Shown: one piece after another, positions 15,340 through 22,195 of the stretch
Layout: each line of letters opens with the position of its first letter
Numbering within the stretch: position 1 is the first letter of the stretch
NCBI GenBank assembly: GCA_900769635.1
Contig: CAAGHJ010000025.1
Location: 1 to 22,470, forward strand
Length of the DNA: 22,470 bases
Reading direction: 5' to 3'
Origin: Bacilli bacterium
GTDB lineage: Bacteria > Bacillota_I > Bacilli_A > RF39 > UBA660
Position numbers and translations under genes: made by a program
Notes under the pieces: model-generated
What the model was told of the DNA's origin: nothing
The model's database searches: none
The model's input: the letters and a program-made list of their open reading frames with translations, nothing else

Positions 15340-15693
15340 TTACATCACTTCTTTCTTCATTAGGATTCCGTCTTCGTCTCCGTAGTAGTATTTTCTTAGG
15401 GCTATTTCATTGAAGCCGAATTTTTTATAGAGATTACGGGCTGGGGTATTGGAGATGCGGACTTCGAGGGTTATGTTTTGGGCTCTTTTTTGGATAGCGA
15501 CACTTACGAGGTAGGCCATTAATTTGGTGCCGATGCCTTTATTGCGGTGGGTTTCTTCGACAATTATATTGTCTATTTCTATTCTATCGTAGATATGGGA
15601 ATAGTCGAGAGAACCGAGAAGGGTTCCTTGTTCATAGTATTCTAGTTTATATCCGAAGGGGTTGTGGGTATTATTTTCTTTCTCTATTATCAT
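15340..15693 (-). CDS. rimI: RimI-like GNAT N-acetyltransferase, short form
   Basis: GNAT acetyltransferase in the position where rimI (ribosomal protein bS18 N-terminal acetylation in E. coli) sits in many t6A operons. The acetyl-CoA loop RNKGIGTKL (about 50-58) and the C-terminal NTPARNLYKKFGF stretch (about 82-94) are clear. It has only 117 residues, compared with about 145-150 for typical RimI, and most of the first strand and helices is missing. GGAGG 7 bases before ATG 15693 supports this start, so the short form is probably real. It overlaps tsaB by 23 bases and abuts tsaD. The true substrate is not certain. Confidence 0.82.
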   Translation of the reverse strand: MIIEKENNTHNPFGYKLEYYEQGTLLGSLDYSHIYDRIEIDNIIVEETHRNKGIGTKLMAYLVSVAIQKRAQNITLEVRISNTPARNLYKKFGFNEIALRKYYYGDEDGILMKKEVM

Positions 15694-16309
15694 TTTTTTC
15701 CTCCACTGCTTGGGGTTCTTTTAGGTAATTTACCTGAAGTTTATGGGGATGGATGCTGGGTTTATTTTCGTAGTAAGTGACTATATTAGTGATATTTTGG
15801 GTATATTTGGGAATGGTTATTTTATCTAGGATAAGGGGTTCACTAGACACTATCGTGGGTTTATACTTTGTTATTAGGGATAGGGCTTCTTCTTTTGATG
15901 CGTACTTTTCGGGGAGTATTTCGTTATGGTTTTCATCGTATAGGCCTAGATAGTAATGTCCGTGGTGGAAGTCGATTAGGCTCATTATGGTTTTACCTGT
16001 TGTTGTTAGGCTTAGGGCTTTTAGTGTACTTATGGGAACTACTTTGATATTTCTTAGATAGGCGAATGTTTTGGCAATGGTTACACCGATACGGATACCG
16101 GTAAAGGAACCGGGGCCGTTTACGACATAGATTTTTTGGATTTCTTCGGGAGTGGTATTGGTGTCTTTGAGGACTTTATTGATATAGCTTACAGTATATA
16201 TGGAGTGTTTATTGGGGATATTTTCATTGATTGTTCTTAGTTCTTGGGTACCGTCTAATAGTGAGATAGATACATCAGCGGATGATGTATCTATATATAG
16301 GGCTTTCAT
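15671..16309 (-). CDS. tsaB: t6A biosynthesis protein TsaB
   Basis: Inactive paralog of TsaD that dimerises with it to form the t6A transferase core. The 212 residues start with MKALYIDTSSADVSISLLDG, the TsaB N-terminus, and carry VNGPGSFTGIRIG (about 65-77), the family's most conserved segment. The C-terminal half is more variable, as usual. The start shares a base with the tsaE stop (TAATG) and has GAGG upstream. It overlaps rimI by 23 bases. Confidence 0.94.
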   Translation of the reverse strand: MKALYIDTSSADVSISLLDGTQELRTINENIPNKHSIYTVSYINKVLKDTNTTPEEIQKIYVVNGPGSFTGIRIGVTIAKTFAYLRNIKVVPISTLKALSLTTTGKTIMSLIDFHHGHYYLGLYDENHNEILPEKYASKEEALSLITKYKPTIVSSEPLILDKITIPKYTQNITNIVTYYENKPSIHPHKLQVNYLKEPQAVEEKNDNRERK

Positions 16310-16758
16310 TAGATTATGTCCTCGCAGACTTGAATATATTTTTCTCCATAAGGTTTTAGTATTAATAGTCGGGTATTTTCGTTTATTATTTTGATATATA
16401 TATCTAGTCTTTCTTCTGGTAAGTCTTGTTTTATCATATCAGCCCACTCTATTATGCATACTCCGCCTTTATCGAAGTATTCTGTTATTCCTATGTTAGT
16501 TGGTCCTTCTTCTAATCTATATACATCCATATGGTATAGGTCTAGTTCTCCTTGGTATTCTTTTATTATGTTAAAGGTTGGGGAGGTTATTTCGTCTATT
16601 CCCATTGCGTGAGCGAAGGCTTTGGTAAAGACGGTTTTTCCACTTCCTAGTTCGCCGTTTAGGCCTATTACCATATTTTCGAATTTTTCTGATTCTATGT
16701 TTTGGGCAACGTGAGCCATTTCGGCTTCGCTATGCACCGTTATTTTGTATTCTTCCAT
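16309..16758 (-). CDS. tsaE: t6A biosynthesis ATPase TsaE
   Basis: P-loop ATPase that regenerates the TsaBD complex during t6A synthesis. The 149 residues include Walker A GELGSGKT (35-42), the switch-like segment SPTFNIIKEY, DLYHMDVYRL and CIIEWADMI, all diagnostic of TsaE. It is the first gene of tsaE-tsaB-rimI-tsaD-hypothetical. GGAAGG stretches precede the ATG. Confidence 0.96.
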   Translation of the reverse strand: MEEYKITVHSEAEMAHVAQNIESEKFENMVIGLNGELGSGKTVFTKAFAHAMGIDEITSPTFNIIKEYQGELDLYHMDVYRLEEGPTNIGITEYFDKGGVCIIEWADMIKQDLPEERLDIYIKIINENTRLLILKPYGEKYIQVCEDII

Positions 16759-16792
16759 TTTTTTCTTCCTTCCTTCTTGTATTTTCTTCTTT

Positions 16793-16822
16793 ATTATATC
16801 AGATGTTTTACTCTTTTGACAA
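16793..16822 (-). promoter_or_regulatory. Promoter for the tsa operon
   Basis: On the minus strand there is a -35 TTGTCA (16822-16817), an 18-base spacer and an extended -10 TGATATAAT ending at 16793, about 35 bases before tsaE. It sits just past the DUF402 stop. Confidence 0.72.
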
Positions 16823-16834
16823 GTGTTTTGGTTG

Positions 16835-17365
16835 TTATTTTGTTAATTCCATATATTTTATATAGTAGTCTTCGACGGCTTTTTTGTCAAAGGGCATTTC
16901 TTTGGTACGGACCATTTCGATTAGGTTTCCTAGTTCGTATTTTAGTATGAAATCTAGTCTACTTGAGTAGTGCATTTGTTTTTTGTGATATTTGTACTCC
17001 ATTCTATCGAGGATTTTAAAGCTTCCATTGGGGAATACTCTTAAGTCTAGATCGTAGTCTATGTATTTTATGATTCTGTTATCGATTAAGACGGGGGTGG
17101 CGATATTGCAATAGAAGTATATGCCGTAGTCTTTTAGTTGTCCTATTATGTTATACCATTTGTTTTTGAAGAAGAACATTATGGCTGGTTCTTTGGTTTT
17201 CCATATTTTGCCATCTGAGTCTATGACTGTTGTGCGATTGTTTCCGAAGACGATATAATCTTCAAAGACATCTAAGACAACGGCTTCGTCCCATCTTCGA
17301 TGAAGGGAACCGTTATGTTTATAGCAGTGTATTTCGAGTTTATCTCCTACTTTTATATTTTCCAT
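16835..17365 (-). CDS. DUF402 nucleoside di/triphosphate phosphatase (Ntdp-like)
   Basis: A 176-residue DUF402 protein. Staphylococcal and B. subtilis homologues are described as nucleoside tri/diphosphatases. The family signatures are all seen: KHNGSLHRRW near the N-terminus, IWKTKEPAIMFFFKNKWYN, GIYFYCNIATP and YIDYDLDLRVFPNG, followed by LDRMEY. The metal-binding acidic residues lie in the DYDLD stretch. The ATG at 17365 is chosen because AGGTGAG lies 5 bases upstream; the in-frame GTG at 17374 is itself part of that ribosome binding site. It has its own promoter and is divergent from the sortase gene. It ends 76 bases before tsaE with no obvious terminator, so some read-through into the tsa operon is possible. 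Confidence 0.9.
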   Translation of the reverse strand: MENIKVGDKLEIHCYKHNGSLHRRWDEAVVLDVFEDYIVFGNNRTTVIDSDGKIWKTKEPAIMFFFKNKWYNIIGQLKDYGIYFYCNIATPVLIDNRIIKYIDYDLDLRVFPNGSFKILDRMEYKYHKKQMHYSSRLDFILKYELGNLIEMVRTKEMPFDKKAVEDYYIKYMELTK

Positions 17366-17396
17366 ATTTCTCACCTAAAATTCTAAATCTATGTGT

Positions 17397-17425
17397 ATTA
17401 TACAACAATTTGTTTGTTTAGACAA
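17397..17425 (-). promoter_or_regulatory. Promoter for the DUF402 gene
   Basis: On the minus strand there is a -35 TTGTCT (17425-17420), a 17-base spacer and a -10 TATAAT (17402-17397), about 32 bases before the start codon. Confidence 0.75.
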
Positions 17426-17506
17426 GAGACTTGGTACAATTTTTGGTTATTTTTTGTGGCCCCCGATAGGGCAAGTGTAAAAAATGTGTCCAAGTGGGGG
17501 AATGTG

Positions 17507-17515
17507 TGATATAAT
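17507..17515 (+). promoter_or_regulatory. Extended -10 promoter for the sortase gene
   Basis: TGATATAAT lies 25 bases before the sortase ATG. The -35 area reads TGTCCA at 17-base spacing, a weak match. Two AATGTGT copies (17483-17489 and 17501-17507) flank it, spaced 18 bases apart. Confidence 0.62.
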
Positions 17516-17540
17516 TGTTATAGAATAGGAGGGGATCGTG

Positions 17541-18554
17541 ATGTTTAGGTATTTTGTGCTGGGCGTGCGGGCGGTGCCGATTATTGTTTTGCGGGGGATG
17601 CGGTATTTTGGGATTGGGCTAATTAGTTCGCTCACGGTCTTTCCGAAGTACCTTATTATTGGGATTGGGGCGGTGATGAGACCAGAGAAGACGAGGGATA
17701 TTAGGATTCGTAATAAGCCGTTAGTTCCTCTTATGGTGATGAGTTTGTCGCTTATTATTTATTTTTCGGGAGTATTTTTGTTTTCGAGATGGGCGGTACA
17801 GAAGTTGAAGATGGATTATCTTTATACGGATATTATGGCGAATACGGAAGTGATTGAGGAAAATGGGGAGAATAGTGGTATGAATGGGGTTAATGCTCCT
17901 AATGAGGGAAGTGAGGAGAATGTTGGGGATAATGGGAATGTTTATTATCCGAATGATTACTGGGATTATATTAATGTGCCTTTTATTGATGTTGATTTTA
18001 ATAGTTTAAGGGGGAAGAATAGTGAGACGGTGGCGTGGCTTAAGGTTAATGGGACTTATGTTAATTATCCGGTTGTTAGGCATAGTGATAATGGGTATTA
18101 TTTGAATCATGATTTTGGGGGTAGGTATAATCCTAATGGGTGGATTTATAGTGATTATAGGAGTAACTATGATAGTTATGGATATAATTCTATTATTTAT
18201 GGGCATAATCTTAATAATAGGACTTTGTTTGGGTCTTTGGTATGGGTGCTTAATAGTAATTGGTATACTAATTCTAATAATTATATTATTAAGTTATCTA
18301 CTCCTAGTAATAATACGAACTGGAGGGTTTTTAGTGTTTATAGTACACAGAATGATGCTTATTATCTTAAGACGATGTTTAATAGTAGTGAGGAGTTTGG
18401 GGGATTTGTTAATGAACTTAAGAATAGGAGTATTTTTGATTTTGGAACGGTAGTTAGTGGGGATGATAGGATTCTTACTTTATCTACTTGTGATGATACG
18501 GGGACAAAGAGGGTTGTGGTGCATGCTAAGATGGTTAATATTAGTTATAAATAG
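17541..18554 (+). CDS. Class B sortase
   Basis: Membrane-anchored transpeptidase that cleaves a sorting motif in surface proteins and links them to the cell wall. The 337 residues have a hydrophobic N-terminal part (about 23-46 and a clear membrane segment at 63-83), an Asn/Glu/Gly-rich linker (about 101-134) and the sortase domain (about 150-337). The catalytic triad is H222 (IIYGHN), C317 (TLSTC) and R324 (TKRVVVHAK). NPNGWIYSDYR and VNYPVVRHSDNGYYLNHD are class B-type features. The ATG at 17541 has AGGAGGGG 6 bases upstream; the GTG at 17538 is too close. No substrate with an LPXTG-like signal is in the window. Codons are strongly T/G-ending, as in the other plus-strand gene. Confidence 0.92.
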   Translation: MFRYFVLGVRAVPIIVLRGMRYFGIGLISSLTVFPKYLIIGIGAVMRPEKTRDIRIRNKPLVPLMVMSLSLIIYFSGVFLFSRWAVQKLKMDYLYTDIMANTEVIEENGENSGMNGVNAPNEGSEENVGDNGNVYYPNDYWDYINVPFIDVDFNSLRGKNSETVAWLKVNGTYVNYPVVRHSDNGYYLNHDFGGRYNPNGWIYSDYRSNYDSYGYNSIIYGHNLNNRTLFGSLVWVLNSNWYTNSNNYIIKLSTPSNNTNWRVFSVYSTQNDAYYLKTMFNSSEEFGGFVNELKNRSIFDFGTVVSGDDRILTLSTCDDTGTKRVVVHAKMVNISYK

Positions 18555-18563
18555 GGAAAAAGA

Positions 18564-18628
18564 TAGAAGTATGGGGGCTTCTACTTTACAAAAAAAGCAA
18601 TTTTTATTTTACAAAAAAGGCTTTTTTT
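18564..18628 (+). terminator. Putative terminator region after the sortase gene
   Basis: Two structures are visible. TAGAAG/CTTCTA (18564-18583) is a 6-bp stem with an 8-base loop. AAAAAAAGC (18590-18598) and GCTTTTTTT (18620-18628) form a 9-bp stem ending in a T run. The segment also holds two direct copies of a TTTACAAAAAAAGC-like unit. It lies between convergent genes. Confidence 0.5.
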
Positions 18629-18654
18629 AGTTTACACTTTGAGCAAAATATGGA

Positions 18655-18689
18655 AGAAGAAAAAAAGAGGGAAGTTTGGTATACTTCCC
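18655..18689 (-). terminator. Intrinsic terminator after the LTA synthase-like gene
   Basis: GGGAAGT (18669-18675) and ACTTCCC (18683-18689) form a 7-bp stem. On the minus strand it is followed by TCTTTTTTTCTTCTT. It starts one base past the stop codon. Confidence 0.88.
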
Positions 18690-20675
18690 CTACTTTTTTC
18701 TTTCTTCCATTTCTTTTATTAAGTCATAGGCTATTATGTAGTTTGATACTTGGATGAGATCGTCAGCGTGCTTACATCTTTCTTTTATGTAGTCTTCACT
18801 AGTTACATCGTTTTTGATACTGTATATTTCTGAGTTTTCTACGTTATAGTATATTTTATCGGTTAGGTAGGATCCGTCAGAGAATACGACAGTGTTATCT
18901 CCATCTGTTATGTTGAATATGTCTGTACCGAGAGCGTATTTGGATGAGATGCCTAACATATTTCCGAGAGTTGGTAAGACGTCTATCATTCCTGTAGGGG
19001 TTGTTACCTCTGTATTATATTGGGTGTCTTTAGTCCAAATTATAAATGGTACTTTTCTATCTAGTTCGTATCTGTAATTGTTATAGTCGATATAGCCTTT
19101 ATCTCCTTCGGTTAGGACTGTGTCGGTTATGGGGTCATAGTTATATAGTATATCGTAGTATTGTTTTGATATTCTAGCGTCGTGATCGCCATATATTACG
19201 ATAGCGGTATTTTCGAGGAGACCGGCTTTGTCGAGGTTTTCTATGAATTCTCCTATGGCACTATCGGCGTAATGGACGGAACGGAAATAGTTGCCAAGAG
19301 TGGTATTATTTATGTAGTTTCTTGTTACGGGGGTTCCTCCTATATTTACAGTCATAGTGGTTGGGAATTCTTCCATTAAGTCTAAGTCGCTAAATGGGGT
19401 GTGGTTAGATAGCATTATCATTGTTATGTAATAGGGGTTGCCTTCGTTTTTGATGTCTTGTATTTTGGGGATGGACTGGGTAAAGAATGATTTGTCGGAG
19501 AGGCCGAGGCCTATTACTTCGTCGATGTTATAGCTTTCTTTAGCGTAGAGTTTGTCGTAGCCCATTGTTTTGTGCATTACGTCACGATTCCAAAACTTGC
19601 CTACGTTTCCGTGCATACTATATACGTTATAGCCTTGTTTTTTTAAGAGGTTTTGGATGGTTACGTATTGGTTTTTGAAGTAGTTTACAAAGACAGTTCC
19701 TTTATTAGAGGGCATCATACTGGTTGCATAGGTGAATTCGGCATCACTGCTTGTTCCTACGGCTACTTCGGAATAGAAGTTAGAGAAGAAGATTCCTTCT
19801 TTGGCTAGTTTGTTTACATAAGGGGTTACTTCTTTGCCGTTAAAGGTTAAGTTCATTGCTATTTCTTGGAAGCTTTCGGCGTGTATGGCTATGATGTTTT
19901 TTCCTTTAAGGATATCTGTATACTCATTATTTTTGTGTTTAGTTTGGTGTTCGTTATAGTAGGTTGTTACTTTTTTCAAAGCGTGGTCAAAGCCAAAGAT
20001 ATTGGTTACTTTGGGTTGGAGGCTTTGAATAAAATCATCGGTTTGATACGTGTATATTCCATAAGCGTATACAACACTTTCTCTATTCCATAATTTGGTT
20101 AATCTACTCCAATCTGATGGTAGCATCATTATAGAACTTATAGCTATTAGTAAAAGGGATACTAGGGTTGTTTGGACAGCTATTTTCTTTTTGGGGAGTA
20201 TTTGCGAAGTTGTGCTTTTGTTCTTTTTCTTCAATACATAACTTGTTACGTAGAGTATTAAAGGGGCTAAAAAGTAGATGAAGTCATAGATGTGTACTAC
20301 TTCCTTTTTAATGGTATCTGTTACGCCAAAGGCGTTAACTGATGATGCTAAAAGAGAGATGGATGCGAAGGACTCATACCAGTTATAGTAAGCTGAATTT
20401 ATAACACATATTGCACTTAATATTATGGATGTTATGAGTAGTTTGCGAAATCTTTTTTTACGGGGGCCTATTAGATACAGTAATCCTATTAGGAGACTGA
20501 ATGCTAGATCTAGTAGGAGAGCCCTTATGGTAAAGGGATTTTGCACGGTAAGAGTTCTTAATAGTAATCCATCAAGGGTTGTTACGATTACGAAGAGCCA
20601 GTATAAGGGCTCGTTTTTCATATATTTTATTACTCTATTTACCCATTTTTGAGCTTTATCTTTTACTTTCTTCAT
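18690..20675 (-). CDS. LTA synthase family sulfatase-like membrane protein
   Basis: Polyglycerol-phosphate (lipoteichoic acid) synthase family: five N-terminal membrane segments (about 25-40, 50-70, 78-96, 130-148, 168-186) and an extracellular sulfatase-fold domain (about 255-640). The active-site set is recognisable: E267 in AIHAESFQ, a nucleophile region VGTSSDAEF (306-314), HGNVGKFWNRD (substrate pocket Trp), SNHTPF and YGDHDARIS (metal Asp/His). In S. aureus LtaS the nucleophile is a Thr in GKTSDSE. By direct alignment the equivalent here is S309, with T308 adjacent. The length of 661 residues is normal. AAGAGGTAA precedes the start. A glycerol-phosphate polymer role is likely, but the exact product is not proven. 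Confidence 0.9.
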   Translation of the reverse strand: MKKVKDKAQKWVNRVIKYMKNEPLYWLFVIVTTLDGLLLRTLTVQNPFTIRALLLDLAFSLLIGLLYLIGPRKKRFRKLLITSIILSAICVINSAYYNWYESFASISLLASSVNAFGVTDTIKKEVVHIYDFIYFLAPLILYVTSYVLKKKNKSTTSQILPKKKIAVQTTLVSLLLIAISSIMMLPSDWSRLTKLWNRESVVYAYGIYTYQTDDFIQSLQPKVTNIFGFDHALKKVTTYYNEHQTKHKNNEYTDILKGKNIIAIHAESFQEIAMNLTFNGKEVTPYVNKLAKEGIFFSNFYSEVAVGTSSDAEFTYATSMMPSNKGTVFVNYFKNQYVTIQNLLKKQGYNVYSMHGNVGKFWNRDVMHKTMGYDKLYAKESYNIDEVIGLGLSDKSFFTQSIPKIQDIKNEGNPYYITMIMLSNHTPFSDLDLMEEFPTTMTVNIGGTPVTRNYINNTTLGNYFRSVHYADSAIGEFIENLDKAGLLENTAIVIYGDHDARISKQYYDILYNYDPITDTVLTEGDKGYIDYNNYRYELDRKVPFIIWTKDTQYNTEVTTPTGMIDVLPTLGNMLGISSKYALGTDIFNITDGDNTVVFSDGSYLTDKIYYNVENSEIYSIKNDVTSEDYIKERCKHADDLIQVSNYIIAYDLIKEMEERKK

Positions 20676-20702
20676 ATATTACCTCTTATTTCTTTCTTTG
20701 TA

Positions 20703-20731
20703 ATTATAACATATTAAGAGCAAATATTCAA
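20703..20731 (-). promoter_or_regulatory. Promoter for the LTA synthase-like gene
   Basis: On the minus strand there is a -35 TTGAAT (20731-20726), a 17-base spacer and an extended -10 TGTTATAAT (20711-20703), about 28 bases before the start codon. Confidence 0.75.
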
Positions 20732-20864
20732 TATATTAAAAATTTTTTTGGGCCCTATGGGGAAGTAAGTAGGAATATTAATGGTATTAATATATTACAC
20801 TTCTTAAAGTAGATATACTTCACTACCTTGAAATATTACTACATATTTTCTAAGAGATAAGTTA

Positions 20865-22166
20865 TTATATATCTAAATTATCTATATATTCTATAAAGTA
20901 TAAGGGAATGTTTAATATTTTACCGTCTTTTTTTAAATTATTTAGAGAAAATCTTATTGGTAATTTATTATCATTTTGAGAGTTATACTTGGTTAAACTA
21001 CTATTATTAGTACTAATACCACCTTTTACTTCGATTGGGATTATTTCATTTTTTCTTTGAATTACAAAATCTATTTCATTTCGATCAAAGGTATAATAAT
21101 TTGGATTTTCTTCTAGTAAATAGTTTAGGGCTTCAACTACATAGTTTTCAGTGAATGCTCCTTTAAATTCCTCAAATAATTTATCTCCTTTTAAAATAAT
21201 ACTTGTATCTAAGCCAGACATACTTCTTAGTAAGCCGACATCATTTAAATATATTTTAAAGGCTGATAAGTCATTATAAGCTTTTAATGGAAAGGCACAT
21301 TTTGTAACTGCATAACACTTATATATTAGGTTAGCATCCTTTAACCAATTAAGAGCATTTTCGTATTCGCGGGCACGGGCTCCTTCTTTTATAGTTTGGT
21401 ACAGAAACTTTTTATTTTCTTTGGATAATTGGGATGGTACTCCATTCCAAATTAAGGATATTTTGTTGGCCTCATTAGAAGATGTATGTTTTGAGAAGTC
21501 ACTCTCATAAGCATCTAAAATATTTTTTTGGATTCTATTTACTTTTTCGATATCTTTATCATTAACCCAACTATATACCACTTCTGGCATTCCTCCGACA
21601 ATATAATATATTTTTAGTTTTTCTATTAATTCAGACGCAAATATTTGCGGAAACTCTGTTATACTTGTGGTATTTTTCATTATATTAACTAGGTTTTCTG
21701 AACCATCAGCGATTAGAAATTCGCTAAATGTCATTGGGTAGATGTTAAGAAATTCTACTTTGCCTACTGGAAAAGATGTTTTAGATAATCTTATTCCTAG
21801 TAAAGAACCGGCACAGGCAACGTGGTATTCTCGTGCTTCTTCACAAAAATATTTTAATGAGTTAAGTGCATTGGGGCATTCTTGTATCTCATCAAAAATT
21901 ATTAGTGTGGTGCTGGGATTTATTTTTTTTCCGCTACCAATAGATAATTGTTCTATTATCCGTTTTGGGTCTTTGGTATGTGTAAATAATTCACTTAAAC
22001 CTTCATCGTGGTCAAAGTTAAAATATGCTACATTTTCGTAGTTATCGTTCCCAAACTTTTTTAAAATATAAGTTTTCCCGACTTGCCTAGATCCACGCAA
22101 TATTAGTGGTTTCCTATCTTTACTATTTTTCCAAGACACTAATTTCTGGGTTATAAATCTTTTCAT
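20865..22166 (-). CDS. AAA_14 / DUF4143 ATP-binding protein
   Basis: A 433-residue protein of the widespread AAA_14-DUF4143 family. The N-terminal ATPase has Walker A GSRQVGKT (25-32) and Walker B LIIFDEIQECP (88-98). CAGSLLG (118-124) is a sensor-like motif. The C-terminal DUF4143 domain carries a PD-(D/E)XK nuclease-like signature: E340, D366 (NEIDFVI) and E379-x-K381 (PIEVKGG). The biological role of the family is unknown. It is often found scattered in genomes in a mobile-like way. The start has AAGGAG 7 bases upstream. Base composition differs from the rest of the window: G and C are balanced on the plus strand (for example 12 and 12 in 21361-21420; 8 and 11 in 21121-21180), whereas other genes have a large G excess. 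This suggests recent acquisition. Confidence 0.9.
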   Translation of the reverse strand: MKRFITQKLVSWKNSKDRKPLILRGSRQVGKTYILKKFGNDNYENVAYFNFDHDEGLSELFTHTKDPKRIIEQLSIGSGKKINPSTTLIIFDEIQECPNALNSLKYFCEEAREYHVACAGSLLGIRLSKTSFPVGKVEFLNIYPMTFSEFLIADGSENLVNIMKNTTSITEFPQIFASELIEKLKIYYIVGGMPEVVYSWVNDKDIEKVNRIQKNILDAYESDFSKHTSSNEANKISLIWNGVPSQLSKENKKFLYQTIKEGARAREYENALNWLKDANLIYKCYAVTKCAFPLKAYNDLSAFKIYLNDVGLLRSMSGLDTSIILKGDKLFEEFKGAFTENYVVEALNYLLEENPNYYTFDRNEIDFVIQRKNEIIPIEVKGGISTNNSSLTKYNSQNDNKLPIRFSLNNLKKDGKILNIPLYFIEYIDNLDI

Positions 22167-22186
22167 TAAATCACTCCTTTTTCTAT

Positions 22187-22195
22187 ATTATATCA
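22187..22195 (-). promoter_or_regulatory. Extended -10 promoter for the AAA ATPase gene
   Basis: The minus strand reads TGATATAAT, 21 bases upstream of the start codon. A small CACA-CTTT-TGTG palindrome (22194-22205) overlaps its upstream side. Confidence 0.62.

Noticed and set aside
20745..20765. GGGCCC-containing stretch upstream of ltaS as a regulatory site
   Set aside because: It is a six-base palindrome only, with no repeat or partner site nearby.
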